From assembly GCF_047275745.1 (NCBI RefSeq), contig NZ_JBKQWU010000001.1:124001-188000 (forward strand): 64,000 bases of DNA, read 5' to 3'. The notes below the pieces were generated by a model, which was given only the letters and a program-made list of their open reading frames with translations, was not told the origin of the DNA and did no database searches. Position 1 is the stretch's first letter. Every line of letters begins with the position of its first letter. The DNA comes from Amaricoccus sp047275745. Its GTDB lineage: Bacteria > Pseudomonadota > Alphaproteobacteria > Rhodobacterales > Rhodobacteraceae. A program made the position numbers and the translations under genes. This document shows, piece by piece, positions 1 through 9,265 of the stretch.

Positions 1-110
1 TTTCAACCGTCACGAAACTTTTTCCTTTTCGCGCGTTTTTTTTCGTTTATCCTCGGCCGCGTTCAGTTATAAGGGAGCCACTCACCCAACGGGATGTGGA
101 TGGCTTTCGC

Positions 111-1568
111 ATGAACACGCTCCGCCGGCAGCGCAATGTCAAGATCGTTGCAACACTCGGACCCGCGTCCGACACCTACGAGATGATCAAGAGCCTCTGG
201 CTCGCAGGGGCGGACGTGTTCCGCCTCAACATGAGCCACGGGACGCAGGAGGATATCGCCCGGCGTCACGGCATGATCCGCGAGCTCGAGAAGGAGCTCG
301 GCCGGCCGATCGGCATTCTCGCCGACCTGCAGGGTCCGAAGCTCCGCTGCGGTGTCTTCGCGAACGGGCCGGTGCTGCTCCAGGAAGGGCAGAAGTTCCG
401 CTTCGATCTCGATCCGGCCGAGGGCGACGAGAACCGCGTCTGCCTGCCGCATGAGGAGATCTTCGCGGCGCTGGAGCCCGGATCGACGCTTCTCGTCAAT
501 GACGGCAAGATCCGGCTCCGCGTCAGCGACTGCGCCGCCGATTATGCGAATACCATCGTCGAGGTCGGGGGCGAGATCTCGAACCGCAAGGGCGTGAACG
601 TGCCCGACGTGGTGCTGCCGCTCGCCGCGCTCTCCGAGAAGGACCGCAGCGACCTCGAATTCGCCTGCGCGCTCGGCATCGACTGGCTGGCGCTCTCCTT
701 CGTGCAACGCGCCCGCGATGTCTACGAGGCGCGGGAACTGGCCGACGGCCGGGCCGCGATTCTGTCGAAGATCGAGAAGCCGGCGGCGGTCAAGGCCTTC
801 GCCGAGATCCTGGAGGCGTCGGACGGCATCATGGTCGCGCGCGGCGACCTCGGCGTCGAGCTCCCCGTTCACGAGGTTCCGCCCATCCAGAAGCGGCTGA
901 CCCGCGGCTGCCGCGCGGTCGGCAAGCCGGTGATCGTCGCGACGCAGATGATGGAGAGCATGATCACGGCGCCCGTCCCGACCCGCGCCGAGGTCTCCGA
1001 TGTCGCGGCGGCGATCTACGAGGGCGCGGACGCGGTGATGCTGTCGGCGGAAAGCGCCTCGGGCGACTATCCGATCGACGCCGTGCGCACGATGAACAAC
1101 GTCGCGATCTCGGTCGAGAGCGACCCGACCTATCGCCAGATCATCGAGGCCCAGCGCGTGCCGTTCCGCCAGCGCGTCGCCGACGCCATCACCGTGGCGG
1201 CGCGCGAGGTGGCCGAGACGACCCATGTCGCGGCGATCTGCTGTTTCTCGCATTCCGGCACCACGGCGCTCCTGACCGCGCGCGAACGGCCGCGGGTTCC
1301 GATCATCGCGCTGACCCCGCTGATCGGAACCGCCCGGCGGCTGGTGCTGAGCTGGGGCGTGCATTGCGTGATCACCGAGTCGGTGGACCGGTTCAAGGGC
1401 GCCGTGGTCAACGCGGCGCGGGCGGCGCGCGACGACGGTTTCGCGACCGAGGACGACAAGATCGTCGTCACCGCCGGCATCCCCTTCGGCAAGCCGGGCA
1501 CGACCAACATCCTGCGCGTCGCGCCCTGCAACGAGCAGGCGATCTTCGAGGGCGGCGCCGAGGACTGA
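111..1568 (+). CDS. pyk: Pyruvate kinase
   Basis: Cytoplasmic glycolytic enzyme that converts phosphoenolpyruvate and ADP to pyruvate and ATP. The N-terminus NVKIVATLGPAS, the SKIEKP segment near residue 219 and MVARGDLGVELP near residue 241 are the classic active-site and metal-binding blocks. The product is about 485 residues, normal for the family, with the C-terminal allosteric domain present. ATG at 111 is preferred because family members begin a few residues before this NVKIVATLG block; an in-frame GTG at 96 would add five residues and lies closer to the AAGGGAG at 71-77, so the start is not certain. It stands alone, convergent with the sulfatase gene, from which it is separated by a hairpin. 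Confidence 0.95.
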   Translation: MNTLRRQRNVKIVATLGPASDTYEMIKSLWLAGADVFRLNMSHGTQEDIARRHGMIRELEKELGRPIGILADLQGPKLRCGVFANGPVLLQEGQKFRFDLDPAEGDENRVCLPHEEIFAALEPGSTLLVNDGKIRLRVSDCAADYANTIVEVGGEISNRKGVNVPDVVLPLAALSEKDRSDLEFACALGIDWLALSFVQRARDVYEARELADGRAAILSKIEKPAAVKAFAEILEASDGIMVARGDLGVELPVHEVPPIQKRLTRGCRAVGKPVIVATQMMESMITAPVPTRAEVSDVAAAIYEGADAVMLSAESASGDYPIDAVRTMNNVAISVESDPTYRQIIEAQRVPFRQRVADAITVAAREVAETTHVAAICCFSHSGTTALLTARERPRVPIIALTPLIGTARRLVLSWGVHCVITESVDRFKGAVVNAARAARDDGFATEDDKIVVTAGIPFGKPGTTNILRVAPCNEQAIFEGGAED

Positions 1569-1578
1569 GAACGGGCCA

Positions 1579-1599
1579 GGGTGGGCGCTTCGCTCACCC
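1579..1599 (+). terminator. Hairpin downstream of pyk
   Basis: A nine-base-pair stem with one mismatch and a CTT loop (GGGTGgGCG / CGCtCACCC) lies 11 bases after the pyk stop and before the convergent sulfatase stop at 1641. No clear T-run follows, so it may be a bidirectional or Rho-assisted terminator. Confidence 0.45.
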
Positions 1600-1640
1600 A
1601 CCCCTCCTTCGCACCCCCGGCGCGGGGCATATCGCCCGCC

Positions 1641-3164
1641 TCAGCCCAGCAGCGCGCCGTCCGCGTCCCGCGGGCCGCGCTGGCTTTCCTCGACCACATT
1701 GAGATCCATGTGGTTGCGCATGAAGGCCTGCGAGGCATCCGTGCGCGGCTGGAACTCCCACGGGAAATGCACCCCCTCCCGCGAGGCGGCGTAGACGAGC
1801 CGGCGGCGCGCCTGGCTTGCCCGGACCTCCGCGTCGAGACGCGACAGGTTCCAGCGATCCCGCGCGAGCGCGGTCAGCCGGGCCAGCGTTTCGGCATGGT
1901 CGGGATCGCCGGCGAGATCGCGGAGCTCCGCCGGGTCCGCCTCGAGATCGTAAAGCAGCGGCGGGTCGGCCTCGCAGAGAATGAGCTTGAAGCGGCCATC
2001 CCTCAGGCAGACGAGCGGCGCGACCGAGCCCTCGGCCGCGTATTCGAGCGGCACCGGCCCGCGGTCGAGGCTCTCACCCCGAAGCGCCGGGGAAAGATCC
2101 ACCCCGTCGCAGTCGAGCGGCGCCGCGTCCGCGAGCGCGGTGAGCGTCGGTGCGACATCGAGCGCCGAGACCGGCGTCTCGATCCGGCGGGGGAGAATGC
2201 CCGGCCCCGCGAAGAAGAGCGGCACCCGCGCCGAGCCCTCGTGGAACCCCATCTTGAACCAAAGCCCGCGCTCTCCCAGCATGTCGCCGTGGTCGGAGGT
2301 GAAGACGATGACGGTCTCGCCGGCCATGCCACTCGCCTCCAGAACCGCGAGGATCTTGCCGATCTCGGCGTCCACGTAGGAGGTATTGGCGAAATAGCCG
2401 CGCCGCGCATCGCGGATGTTCTCCCGCGTCACCGGCGTCGCGTCATGCTCGCAGGCGTCGAGAAGCCGTCGCGAATGCGGGTCCTGCCCGGCATAGGGGA
2501 TCGCCGGGACCTCGGGGTCGAGCGCCGGGCAGTCCTCGTAGAGATCCCAGAACTCCCGCCGCGCGACATAGGGGTCGTGCGGATGCGTGAAGCTGACCGT
2601 CAGGCACCAGGGGCGCCGATCCTTGCGCCGCGAGAGGTCGCGCAGCCGGGCCCGGGCGTGGAACGACACCGCGTCGTCGTATTCGAGTTGGTTGGTGATA
2701 TCCGCCACCCCCGCGCCGGTGACCGAGCCAAGGTTGTGGTACCACCAGTCGATCCGCTCGCCCGGCTTCTCGTAATCCGGCGTCCAGCCATAATCCGCCG
2801 GGTAGATGTCGGTCGTCAGCCTCTGCTCGAAGCCGTGAAGCTGGTCGGGGCCGATGAAATGCATCTTGCCCGAGAGCGCGGTCTGGTAGCCGCCCGCCCG
2901 CAACGCATGCGCGTAGGTCGGGATGTCGGCGGCGAAATCCGCCGCGTTGTCATAGACGCGTGTGCGGCTCGGCTGGAGGCCCGTCATGAAGGAGGCGCGC
3001 GCCGGGGCGCAGAGCGGGCTGGCACAATAGGCATTGGCGAAACGCGCCGATCTCTCGGCCAGCGCGCGCAGGTTCGGCACGCGGAGAAACTCCGCGGGCC
3101 CGTCGGGGAACAGCGTCCCGGTCAGTTGATCCACCATCAGGATCAGGAAATTCGGCCTTGGCAT
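1641..3164 (-). CDS. betC: Choline-sulfatase
   Basis: Type I sulfatase predicted to hydrolyse choline-O-sulfate to choline and sulfate, feeding glycine betaine synthesis and sulfur supply. The protein has 507 residues, the usual BetC length. The formylglycine signature C-x-P-x-R is seen as CAPAR at residues 52-56, and metal-ligand motifs include the N-terminal VDQ, GKMHFIG and SDHGDMLGE. The extended N-terminal MPRPNFLILMVDQL and the LCAPARASFMTG block are characteristic of choline-sulfatases rather than arylsulfatases. It lies 10 bases downstream of a ChoX-like binding protein, almost certainly in one transcript with it. No BetI, BetA or BetB gene is in the window. Confidence 0.85.
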   Translation of the reverse strand: MPRPNFLILMVDQLTGTLFPDGPAEFLRVPNLRALAERSARFANAYCASPLCAPARASFMTGLQPSRTRVYDNAADFAADIPTYAHALRAGGYQTALSGKMHFIGPDQLHGFEQRLTTDIYPADYGWTPDYEKPGERIDWWYHNLGSVTGAGVADITNQLEYDDAVSFHARARLRDLSRRKDRRPWCLTVSFTHPHDPYVARREFWDLYEDCPALDPEVPAIPYAGQDPHSRRLLDACEHDATPVTRENIRDARRGYFANTSYVDAEIGKILAVLEASGMAGETVIVFTSDHGDMLGERGLWFKMGFHEGSARVPLFFAGPGILPRRIETPVSALDVAPTLTALADAAPLDCDGVDLSPALRGESLDRGPVPLEYAAEGSVAPLVCLRDGRFKLILCEADPPLLYDLEADPAELRDLAGDPDHAETLARLTALARDRWNLSRLDAEVRASQARRRLVYAASREGVHFPWEFQPRTDASQAFMRNHMDLNVVEESQRGPRDADGALLG

Positions 3165-3174
3165 CCGGGATGAC

Positions 3175-4113
3175 CTAGAGACCGAGCTCGGCCTTGACCG
3201 CCGCCAGGCCGGGTTCGCCCGCGAGCGTCGTCACATCGGCGAGCCAGGCATCGAGCTGGGCGGGATTGGCCGCGATCCAGTCCTGCGCCGCCTCCTCGGC
3301 GGACATGCCGTCGTCGAGGATCTTGCCCATCAGCACGTTCTCCATGTCGATCGTGAAGACCAGATTCCTGAAGAATTGCGCCGCGTTCGGGCATTCTCCG
3401 GCCCAGCCGGTCCGCGACAGCGTATAGACCTCGGCGCCGCCGAAATCCGGGCCGAAATACTTGTCGCCGCCCGAGAGATAGGTGATGTCGAACTTCGTGT
3501 TCATCGGATGCGGCGCCCAGGCGAGGAAGACGATCGCGTTCTCGCCCCGCTCCGCCCGCGCGACCTGCGCCAGCATCGCCTGTTCGCCGGAGTCGACCAG
3601 GCTCCAGTCGCCGAGGCCGAAATCGCCGGAGTCGATCATGTTCTGGATATTGGTATTCGCCGGCGCCCCGCTCTCGATCCCGTATATCTCCGAGCCGAAA
3701 TCCTCGGCCCGGGCGGCGAGATCGGCGAAGTCGCTGACACCGCTCTCGGCGACGTAGCTCGGCACGGCGAGAGTGAATTTCGCCCCGGTCAGGTTCTTCA
3801 CCAGGACCTCAGCCGCCTGCGCCGAATCGAGGTCGTCGCGGAAACTCTGCTGCGCCGGCATCCAGTTGCCGAGGAAGACATCGGTATCGCCGGCCTTCAT
3901 CGCCTCGTAGCCGATCGGCACGGAGAGCGTCTTCACATCGGCCTCGTAGCCGAGCGCGGCGAGCAGCACGCTCGCCACGCCATTCGTCGAAGTGATGTCG
4001 GTCCAGCCCGGGTCCGACATGCGGATGGTGCCACAGCTTTCGGGATCGGCCGCCAGCGCCTGGACGGCTGGCAGGGCAAGCGCGAGGGTGAGCGCGGGAG
4101 CGAGGTGCTTCAT
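3175..4113 (-). CDS. choX: Choline/betaine ABC transporter substrate-binding protein (ChoX-like)
   Basis: Periplasmic binding protein of the OpuAC/ProX family. The N-terminus MKHLAPALTLALALPAVQALAA is a signal peptide with likely cleavage after the ALA near residue 21, followed by a mature region with TDVFLGNWMPAQ, typical of choline-binding ChoX. It is 312 residues long. The start at 4113 is preceded by AAGGGAA at suitable distance; an upstream in-frame ATG at 4215 would put an arginine-rich stretch before the signal peptide and is rejected. It is followed by betC, so the pair likely imports and desulfates choline-sulfate or choline. The permease and ATPase partners (ChoW, ChoV) are not adjacent; the divergent ABC genes are of another class. 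Confidence 0.82.
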   Translation of the reverse strand: MKHLAPALTLALALPAVQALAADPESCGTIRMSDPGWTDITSTNGVASVLLAALGYEADVKTLSVPIGYEAMKAGDTDVFLGNWMPAQQSFRDDLDSAQAAEVLVKNLTGAKFTLAVPSYVAESGVSDFADLAARAEDFGSEIYGIESGAPANTNIQNMIDSGDFGLGDWSLVDSGEQAMLAQVARAERGENAIVFLAWAPHPMNTKFDITYLSGGDKYFGPDFGGAEVYTLSRTGWAGECPNAAQFFRNLVFTIDMENVLMGKILDDGMSAEEAAQDWIAANPAQLDAWLADVTTLAGEPGLAAVKAELGL

Positions 4114-4229
4114 GAGGCGGAGTTCCCTTCGATTGGCGGCACAAGGGCCGCTCTGGCAAGGCCTGACAAGGCGCGGGCGTCGGCGCCGCCGGTGCCCGCG
4201 CGATAGGATGACCATCGTACCCGCGCTCG

Positions 4230-4241
4230 GGTTCCGGAACC
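4230..4241. repeat. Perfect 12-base palindrome in the choX/ABC divergent region
   Basis: GGTTCCGGAACC is a perfect palindrome about midway in the 253-base region between the divergent choX and ABC ATPase genes. This is a plausible operator position, but no regulator can be assigned. The rest of this spacer holds no recognisable gene. Confidence 0.3.
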
Positions 4242-4366
4242 GGCGTTTCCGCTCCCCTCAGGCGTTCTTGATCGGCGAGTCAACCAAAGAGCCGGCGCGC
4301 CGCCTGGTCAACCCTTTCCATTCCCGCCGCCCGCGCTATGTTCGCGCGGGCTTGGGAGGTATCCGC

Positions 4367-5344
4367 ATGTCCAGCATCGTATCCGTCGAACAGGTCCGGA
4401 AGACCTATCCGACCGGTCTGACCGCGCTGCACGCGGTCGATCTCGAGATCCGCGAGGGCGAAATCCTCGCGCTGCTCGGGCCGAACGGCGCGGGCAAGAC
4501 CACGCTCATCTCGATGATCTGCGGCATATCCACCATCACCTCGGGCAAGATCCTCGTCGGCGGGCACGATGTCTCGGTGGATTTCCGCCCGGCGCGCAAG
4601 ATGATCGGGCTCGTGCCGCAGGAGCTCAACATCGAGATCTTCGAGAAGGTCCGCGACACGGTCGCCTTCACCCGCGGCCTCTTCGGCCTGCCGCCGGACG
4701 AGGACTACATGCGCGAACTGCTGACCCGGCTCTCGCTCTGGGACAAGCGCGACGCGCGCATCCGCGAGCTTTCCGGCGGCATGAAACGCCGCGTCCTGAT
4801 CGCCAAGGCCCTGTCGCACCAGCCGCGCGTCCTCTTCCTCGACGAGCCGACGGCGGGTGTCGATGTCGATCTGCGCCGGGACATGTGGGAGATGATCGAC
4901 GAGTTGCGCACCCGAGGCACGACCGTCGTGCTCACGACGCATTACATCGAAGAGGCTGAATCGATCGCCGACCGCATCGGCGTGATCAACCAGGGCCGCA
5001 TCCTGCTGGTCGAGGAGAAGGACAGGCTGATGCGCCGGCTCGGGCGCAAGCGGCTGACCCTCGAACTCGCGGAGCCGCTGACGGCGATCCCCGAGGCGCT
5101 GGCGCCCTATGGGCTCGAGCTTTCCGAGGACGGGCGGGAACTTGTCTATGTCTACGACCGCGCGGCGGAGCGGACCGGTATCGCCTCGCTGCTGCGCGAC
5201 ATGGGCGAGGTGGGCATCCGGCTCGCCGATCTCAGGACCGCGCAGGATTCGCTCGAGGACATCTTCGTCGATCTGGTGCGCCGGCGCCCCGAGAATGACG
5301 AGCCGACGCCCGAACCCCTGACAACCGCGGAGGCACCGGCATGA
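4367..5344 (+). CDS. ABC-2 type transporter ATP-binding protein
   Basis: Cytoplasmic ATPase of an ABC exporter, YadG/DrrA-like. Walker A is GPNGAGKTT at residues 38-46, the signature motif LSGGM at 135-139 and Walker B VLFLDEP at about 155-161, followed by the H-loop region TTHYIEEAE. The C-terminal domain of roughly 100 residues after the nucleotide-binding core is typical of drug or polysaccharide ABC-2 exporters. ATG at 4367 follows a strong GGGAGGT at 4354-4360. The stop overlaps the permease start by four bases (ATGA), so the two are translationally coupled. Substrate cannot be inferred from sequence. Confidence 0.9.
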   Translation: MSSIVSVEQVRKTYPTGLTALHAVDLEIREGEILALLGPNGAGKTTLISMICGISTITSGKILVGGHDVSVDFRPARKMIGLVPQELNIEIFEKVRDTVAFTRGLFGLPPDEDYMRELLTRLSLWDKRDARIRELSGGMKRRVLIAKALSHQPRVLFLDEPTAGVDVDLRRDMWEMIDELRTRGTTVVLTTHYIEEAESIADRIGVINQGRILLVEEKDRLMRRLGRKRLTLELAEPLTAIPEALAPYGLELSEDGRELVYVYDRAAERTGIASLLRDMGEVGIRLADLRTAQDSLEDIFVDLVRRRPENDEPTPEPLTTAEAPA

Positions 5345-6102
5345 ACTGGCGGGCCGTCCTGGCGATCTACCGCCACGAGATCGCACGCACGCTGCGCAGC
5401 ATCCTGCAGAGCATCGTGTCCCCGGTGATTTCCACCGCGCTCTATTTCGTCGTCTTCGGCGCGGCGATCGGCGGGCGCATCCAGGAGGTCGAGGGCATCC
5501 CCTATGGCGCCTTCATCGTGCCGGGGCTCATCATGATGACCGTGCTGACGCAGAGCGTGTCTAACGCCTCCTTCGGCATCTACTTCCCGCGCTTCACGGG
5601 GACGGTCTACGAATATCTCTCCGCCCCGGTCTCGCATATCGAGATCGTGCTCGGTTTCGTCGGGGCGGCGGCGACGAAATCGCTGGTGATCGGGCTCATC
5701 ATCTTCGCCACGGCGCATCTCTTCGTGGAACTGCCGGTGCTCCATCCGGTCTGGATGATCGGCTTTCTGGTGCTGACCTGTGTCACCTTCAGCATGCTCG
5801 GCTTCATCATCGGCATCTGGGCCGCGAATTTCGAGCAGTTGCAGGTGGTGCCGCTCCTCGTCATCACGCCGCTGGTCTTCCTCGGCGGCAGCTTCTACTC
5901 GATCTCGATGCTGCCGGGGATCTGGCAGACGGTGGCGCTGTTCAATCCGGTGGTCTATCTCGTTTCCGGCTTCCGCTGGGCCTTCTTCGGGATTTCGGAC
6001 GTGAGCCCGGGCATCTCGCTTCTCGCGGTCCTCGGCTTCATGGGCATCTGCCTCGCGATCACCTGGTGGATCTTCCGCACCGGCTACCGGCTCCGGACCT
6101 GA
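5341..6102 (+). CDS. ABC-2 type transporter permease
   Basis: Inner-membrane permease of 253 residues with about six hydrophobic segments, YadH-like. The PYGAFIVPGLIMMTVL segment and the later hydrophobic stretch with VFLGGSFYSISMLP are hallmarks of the ABC2_membrane family. It overlaps the ATPase gene by four bases and presumably forms an exporter as a permease dimer with two ATPase subunits. The cargo is unknown. Confidence 0.9.
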   Translation: MNWRAVLAIYRHEIARTLRSILQSIVSPVISTALYFVVFGAAIGGRIQEVEGIPYGAFIVPGLIMMTVLTQSVSNASFGIYFPRFTGTVYEYLSAPVSHIEIVLGFVGAAATKSLVIGLIIFATAHLFVELPVLHPVWMIGFLVLTCVTFSMLGFIIGIWAANFEQLQVVPLLVITPLVFLGGSFYSISMLPGIWQTVALFNPVVYLVSGFRWAFFGISDVSPGISLLAVLGFMGICLAITWWIFRTGYRLRT

Positions 6103-6209
6103 GACGGGGCATCGCCTCCGGATGCTCGCTGACCGGGTGACACGAGATTGACAAGCCCGGCGCGGCGGGAGACGGTCTCAACCTCGCCCTCCCCGCCTCC
6201 GGGACCATC

Positions 6210-7424
6210 ATGACCACCACCGCCGACTCCCGCCCCGGCACTGACGAGACGCGCACCGCCTATGCGATCCTGTTCGCTCTCTGCGCCTGTCATCTGCTGA
6301 ACGACACGATCCAGTCGCTGCTTCCGGCGATCTATCCACTCCTGCGCGAGAACTACGCGCTGACCTTCACCCAGATCGGCGCGATGCATTTCGCCTTCCA
6401 GGCGACGGCCTCGCTCCTGCAGCCGATGGTCGGGCTCTACACCGACCACCGCCCGAGCTTCCGGCTGTTGCCGCTCGGGATGGCGGCGAGCCTCTCGGGG
6501 CTGCTCCTGCTCGCGGGGGCGCATTCCTATGCCATGCTGGTGCTGGCCGCGATGCTGGTCGGGCTCGGCTCCTCGATCTTCCACCCCGACGCCTCGCGCT
6601 ATGCCCGGGCGGCCTCCGGCGGGCGCTACGGCTTCGCGCAGTCGGTGTTCCAGGTCGGCGGCAACGCGGGCACCGCGCTCGGGCCGCTGCTCGCCGCCTT
6701 CATCGTTCTGCCCTTCGGCCAGTCGAGCATCGCCTGGTTCTCGGTGCTGGCCTTCATCGGCATGGCGCTGCTCTGGCGTGTCGGAAGCTGGGCGCGGGCC
6801 CAGCATCTCGCCGCCCGGGCCCGGCCCGCGCCGGTCCGCGTCTCGGCGCTCCCGCCCGGAGGCGTCCGCGCCGCGCTCGCGATCCTGCTGCTGCTCATCT
6901 TCTCGAAACATGTCTATGTCGCCAGCATGGTGTCCTATTACACCTTCTTCCTGATCGACGAATTCGGCGTCTCGGTCCGCACGGCGCAGCTCCTGCTCTT
7001 CCTCTTCCTCTTCGCGATGGCGATCGGCACCTATATCGGCGGGCCGATCGGCGACCGGGTCGGACGCAAGGCGGTGATCTGGGTCTCGATCCTCGGCGTC
7101 CTGCCGTTCACGCTGGCGCTGCCGCATGTGCCGCTTGGCGTGGCGGCGGTGCTCTCGGTCCTGATCGGGCTCATCCTCGCCTCGGCCTTCTCGGCGATCA
7201 TCGTCTATGCCCAGGCGCTGGTGCCGGGGCGGGTCGGGCTGATCTCGGGCCTCTTCTTCGGCTTCGCCTTCGGCGTGGCGGGCGTCGGCGCCGCGCTGCT
7301 CGGGATGCTGGCCGACTGGCAGGGCATCGGCTTCGTCTTCCAGCTCTGCGCCTTCCTGCCGGCGATCGGCCTTCTGACGGTGTTCCTGCCCGACGAGGGG
7401 AGGCTCACGCGACTGGCGAATTAG
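6210..7424 (+). CDS. MFS transporter, fosmidomycin resistance (Fsr) type
   Basis: Major facilitator of 404 residues with about 12 membrane segments. The N-terminal CACHLLNDTIQSLLPAIYPL and the GLGSSIFHPDASRYAR segment closely match the Fsr family, which exports fosmidomycin and related compounds. The GPIGDRVGRKAVIW loop is the typical MFS cytoplasmic motif between TM8 and TM9. It lies 107 bases after the ABC permease and 20 bases before the thioesterase gene, so co-transcription with the latter is likely. The true substrate in this organism is unknown. Confidence 0.85.
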   Translation: MTTTADSRPGTDETRTAYAILFALCACHLLNDTIQSLLPAIYPLLRENYALTFTQIGAMHFAFQATASLLQPMVGLYTDHRPSFRLLPLGMAASLSGLLLLAGAHSYAMLVLAAMLVGLGSSIFHPDASRYARAASGGRYGFAQSVFQVGGNAGTALGPLLAAFIVLPFGQSSIAWFSVLAFIGMALLWRVGSWARAQHLAARARPAPVRVSALPPGGVRAALAILLLLIFSKHVYVASMVSYYTFFLIDEFGVSVRTAQLLLFLFLFAMAIGTYIGGPIGDRVGRKAVIWVSILGVLPFTLALPHVPLGVAAVLSVLIGLILASAFSAIIVYAQALVPGRVGLISGLFFGFAFGVAGVGAALLGMLADWQGIGFVFQLCAFLPAIGLLTVFLPDEGRLTRLAN

Positions 7425-7444
7425 GAGCTCAACAGGAGGTGAGG

Positions 7445-7870
7445 ATGGGCATGGAGCTGAAGCTGTCGGCGGATGAGCTCGCCGGCTACATCGACGAGAT
7501 CTTCCCGCAGGTCGCGGGCCGGTTCGAGATCCTCGACCTGGAACCTCGCCGCATCCGCGTCCGCATGCGCGCCAATGACTCCGACCTGCGCCCCGGCGGC
7601 ACGGTCTCGGGGCCGAGCCTCTTCATGCTGGCGGACTGCGCCTTCTACATGGGGCTGCTCGCCGCCATCGGCCGGGTCCCGCTCGCCGTCACCACCAACT
7701 GCGCGATCGACTTCATGCGCAAGCCGGCACCGGGCGGCCTCATCGCCGAGGCGCGCATCCTGAAGCTCGGCCGGACGCTCGCGGTCGGCGACGTGCTTAT
7801 CTTCTCCGGCGGCCAGCCGGAGCCGATCGCGCGGGCCGGTCTGACCTATTCGATCCCGAAACCCGAGTAG
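7445..7870 (+). CDS. PaaI-like hotdog-fold thioesterase
   Basis: Protein of 141 residues with the PaaI hotdog layout: RPGGTVSGPSLFMLADCAFYMGLLAAIG includes the central helix, followed by TNCAIDFMRKPAPGGLIAEARILKLGRTL. These proteins hydrolyse acyl-CoA thioesters. ATG at 7445 is chosen because AGGAGG at 7434-7439 sits five bases upstream; GTG at 7439 overlaps that ribosome-binding site and is unlikely, while ATG 7451 is a weaker alternative. The next small gene begins two bases after the stop, indicating one transcript. Substrate is unknown. Confidence 0.8.
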   Translation: MGMELKLSADELAGYIDEIFPQVAGRFEILDLEPRRIRVRMRANDSDLRPGGTVSGPSLFMLADCAFYMGLLAAIGRVPLAVTTNCAIDFMRKPAPGGLIAEARILKLGRTLAVGDVLIFSGGQPEPIARAGLTYSIPKPE

Positions 7871-7872
7871 CG

Positions 7873-8055
7873 ATGCGGATACTCCTTTCGATCATCATCG
7901 CCGTGCTGATCGTCGCGCTGGTGACACGGGCTGGCAGCGTCTGGCGGCTCCTGATGATCCTGCTCGGTCTCGTCGCGGTCTACACGGTCCTGAAGCTGAC
8001 CGGCGTGGTCGATTCGTTCGACCCGCGCGGCGCCTGGGGAATTCTGGGGGGCTGA
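7873..8055 (+). CDS. Small membrane protein, 60 residues
   Basis: I do not recognise a named family. The sequence has an N-terminal hydrophobic helix (residues 2-17, MRILLSIIIAVLIVALV), then a second hydrophobic segment around 26-43 and a short polar tail rich in Gly. It starts two bases after the thioesterase stop, which argues for translation coupled to that gene. It precedes the rplM promoter region. Its position and codon use match the neighbours, so it is probably a real inner-membrane protein of unknown role. Confidence 0.65.
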   Translation: MRILLSIIIAVLIVALVTRAGSVWRLLMILLGLVAVYTVLKLTGVVDSFDPRGAWGILGG

Positions 8056-8134
8056 CGTGACACCTTACTTGGGGTAATATAATACCTTTATCACAACAGA
8101 CTGATTTTAAACAATAAAACACAAGCCATCTCGA

Positions 8135-8162
8135 TTGACGGCGCCGGTGAAATCGCTAGAAA
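8135..8162 (+). promoter_or_regulatory. Candidate sigma-70 promoter of rplM-rpsI
   Basis: TTGACG at 8135-8140 is followed, 16 bases on, by TAGAAA at 8157-8162. The TTGACG form of the -35 box is common in alphaproteobacterial growth-related promoters. A transcript starting near 8170 would have a leader of about 70 bases before rplM. The 8060-8125 region just upstream is noticeably AT-rich compared with the rest of the window. Confidence 0.45.
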
Positions 8163-8242
8163 GGCGCCTCGTTCAGAACGGTCGAAAGGTGGCGTGGAGT
8201 CCCGGCCGACCCCCGAAGGTCCAGACACGGGATCCAAGCACG

Positions 8243-8707
<465 letters not shown>

Positions 8708-8709
8708 TC

Positions 8710-9195
8710 ATGGCCGAACTCACCTCTCTCGATCAGCTGAAGGACGCGGTCGCCGAGACGCCGCTCGCCACCGAGGCCGCCCCGACCCGCGAACCGAAGC
8801 GCGACAGCCTCGGCCGCTCCTATGCCACCGGCAAGCGCAAGGACGCGGTCGCCCGCGTCTGGATCAAGCCGGGCTCGGGCAAGGTCGTCGTGAACAAGAA
8901 GGACATGGACGTCTATTTCGCCCGTCCCGTGCTGCGCATGGTGATCGGCCAGGCCTTCACCGTCGCCGGTGTCGAGGGCCAGTTCGATGTCTACGCCACC
9001 GTCAAGGGCGGCGGCCTTTCGGGCCAGGCCGGCGCGGTCAAGCACGGCATCAGCCAGGCGCTGCAGCTCTATGAACCGAGCCTCCGCCCGGCGCTGAAGG
9101 CCGCGGGCTTCCTGACCCGCGACAGCCGCGTCGTCGAGCGCAAGAAATACGGCAAGCGCAAGGCACGCCGGAGCTTCCAGTTCTCCAAGCGCTGA
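8710..9195 (+). CDS. rpsI: 30S ribosomal protein S9
   Basis: Small-subunit ribosomal protein of 161 residues, with an N-terminal acidic extension of about 35 residues common in alphaproteobacteria, then YATGKRKDAVARVWIKPG and GGGLSGQAGAVKHGI. The C-terminus ends KARRSFQFSKR, the conserved basic tail that reaches the decoding centre. It is translated immediately after rplM and followed by a perfect intrinsic-type hairpin. Confidence 0.97.
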   Translation: MAELTSLDQLKDAVAETPLATEAAPTREPKRDSLGRSYATGKRKDAVARVWIKPGSGKVVVNKKDMDVYFARPVLRMVIGQAFTVAGVEGQFDVYATVKGGGLSGQAGAVKHGISQALQLYEPSLRPALKAAGFLTRDSRVVERKKYGKRKARRSFQFSKR

Positions 9196-9219
9196 TCCTT
9201 CGCACGATTTCTGCTACGG

Positions 9220-9247
9220 AAGGCGCCGGGGAAACCCGGCGCCTTTT
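9220..9247 (+). terminator. Rho-independent terminator of rplM-rpsI
   Basis: A perfect 11-bp stem, AAGGCGCCGGG pairing with CCCGGCGCCTT, closes on a GAAA tetraloop and runs into a short T stretch. It begins 24 bases after the rpsI stop. Confidence 0.85.
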
Positions 9248-9265
9248 GGCTTTCGGGAGTGTGGA

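Noticed and set aside
63..1601. Long minus-strand frame of over 500 codons opposite pyk
   Set aside because: It is the antisense shadow of pyruvate kinase; the translation is Arg/Asp/His-rich and has no domain features. The same holds for other long frames opposite slt, glnE, parC and ccmF.
4230..4266. GGAAC...CGTT as a general-stress (EcfG) promoter in the choX/ABC spacer
   Set aside because: Spacing between the two elements is 22 bases, beyond the usual 16-17.
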